From positions 1-13,745 of the forward strand of contig CAVQCA010000021.1 of NCBI GenBank assembly GCA_963710815.1: a stretch of 13,745 bases of DNA, read 5' to 3'. A model generated the notes under the pieces. It was not told the DNA's origin. It searched no databases and saw nothing but the letters and a program-made list of their open reading frames with translations. The stretch comes from CAVQCA01 sp963710815. Lineage in GTDB: Bacteria > Pseudomonadota > Gammaproteobacteria > UBA9214. The position numbers were made by a program, and so were the translations under genes. Shown here piece after piece: positions 13,440-13,745 of this stretch (positions are counted from its first letter, which is position 1; every line of letters starts with the position of its first letter).

Positions 13440-13682
13440 TGGATCCCACTCGTCTGTACGCGGTAACAGCGCTGTTCATCGAGCAATAAGGACTCGCCGG
13501 GCGCAGTACCCGGCATCCTCATTGCACGAGTTCGGATTAAGCTAATGGTCAACTCCGTCGATGCGTAACAGGACGCAGCTGTTTGACCTTCCGCATGGGG
13601 CAAATTAGGCATATTGAGCATGCCGGTGAGGTAACGCCGCTCGATTACCGAATCACTCATGCCAAGTCCCTGTAGCGGGATT
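13440..13682. other. Region downstream of the beta-helix gene
   Basis: I see no supported gene. A minus-strand frame beginning MSDSVIERRYLTGMLNMPNL at 13660 is open to 13346, but it runs through the hairpin and into the 3' end of the beta-helix gene, and its ribosome binding site is weak. A short genuine peptide at its start cannot be ruled out. Confidence 0.3.
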
Positions 13683-13745
13683 TGCTCAGTGCCTGCGTAC
13701 CGAGTACCGAGTACTTCGTGCTCAGCGCCCAGTACTCCGCGCCTG
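13683..13745 (+). repeat. Degenerate 7-bp tandem repeat array (second copy, runs off the window)
   Basis: Heptamers of the same type as at 11685: TGCTCAG, an 8-bp unit TGCCTGCG, TACCGAG twice, TACTTCG, TGCTCAG, CGCCCAG, TACTCCG, then CGCCTG at the window edge. The approximate consensus TRCYNAG and the strand are the same as in the first array, about 2 kb away, and the two bracket the beta-helix gene. Confidence 0.65.

Noticed and set aside
13346..13660. A 104-residue minus-strand frame downstream of the beta-helix gene
   Set aside because: It runs through a strong hairpin and into the 3' end of the beta-helix gene, has a weak ribosome binding site and no recognisable domain.

Overview
The window looks like chromosomal DNA from a GC-rich proteobacterium, most likely a gammaproteobacterium. 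The basis is overall resemblance: the membrane-anchored retropepsin-like protease, the XRE protein with a coiled-coil front, HigBA and MddA are all of proteobacterial type. No rRNA or tRNA gene is present, so the taxonomy is an inference. The mix of intact operons, broken transposases and orphan insertion-sequence (IS) ends marks an accessory, rearranged region.

Layout. 1-1500: an XRE-type DNA-binding protein (+), an orphan IS end with a degenerate reading frame, a small membrane-anchored aspartic protease (-), and an N-terminal transposase scrap (+). 1499-2710: a complete IS with a DDE transposase (-) and imperfect terminal inverted repeats. 2858-3485: a higBA toxin-antitoxin operon (-) whose promoter and operator can be read directly. 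3486-3803: noncoding, with a repeated 35-bp motif. 3804-4112: a DUF1272 zinc-ribbon-like protein (-). 4231-6292: a minus-strand cluster of four genes: a cysteine-free HMA-fold protein, the methanethiol S-methyltransferase MddA, a 46-residue membrane protein, and an exported SRPBCC/START-like protein. A perfect 28-bp palindrome lies between mddA and the small membrane gene.

6293-8281 is a graveyard: a TetR-family fragment, a TetR-operator-like palindrome next to a broken gene start, and two transposase N-terminal fragments fused tail to tail. 8282-11309 is a tightly coupled minus-strand operon: SMP-30/gluconolactonase-like hydrolase, thiamine-diphosphate (acetolactate-synthase-like) enzyme, carboxymuconolactone-decarboxylase-like protein. 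Both junctions share a single base (TGATG and TAATG), which suggests translational coupling and one catabolic pathway, substrate unknown. 11310-13745: two arrays of degenerate 7-bp tandem repeats in the same orientation bracket an exported right-handed beta-helix protein (+).

The likeliest candidates for something undescribed are the HMA-like/mddA/small-membrane/SRPBCC cluster (probably volatile sulfur methylation plus accessory proteins) and the heptamer arrays around the beta-helix gene.
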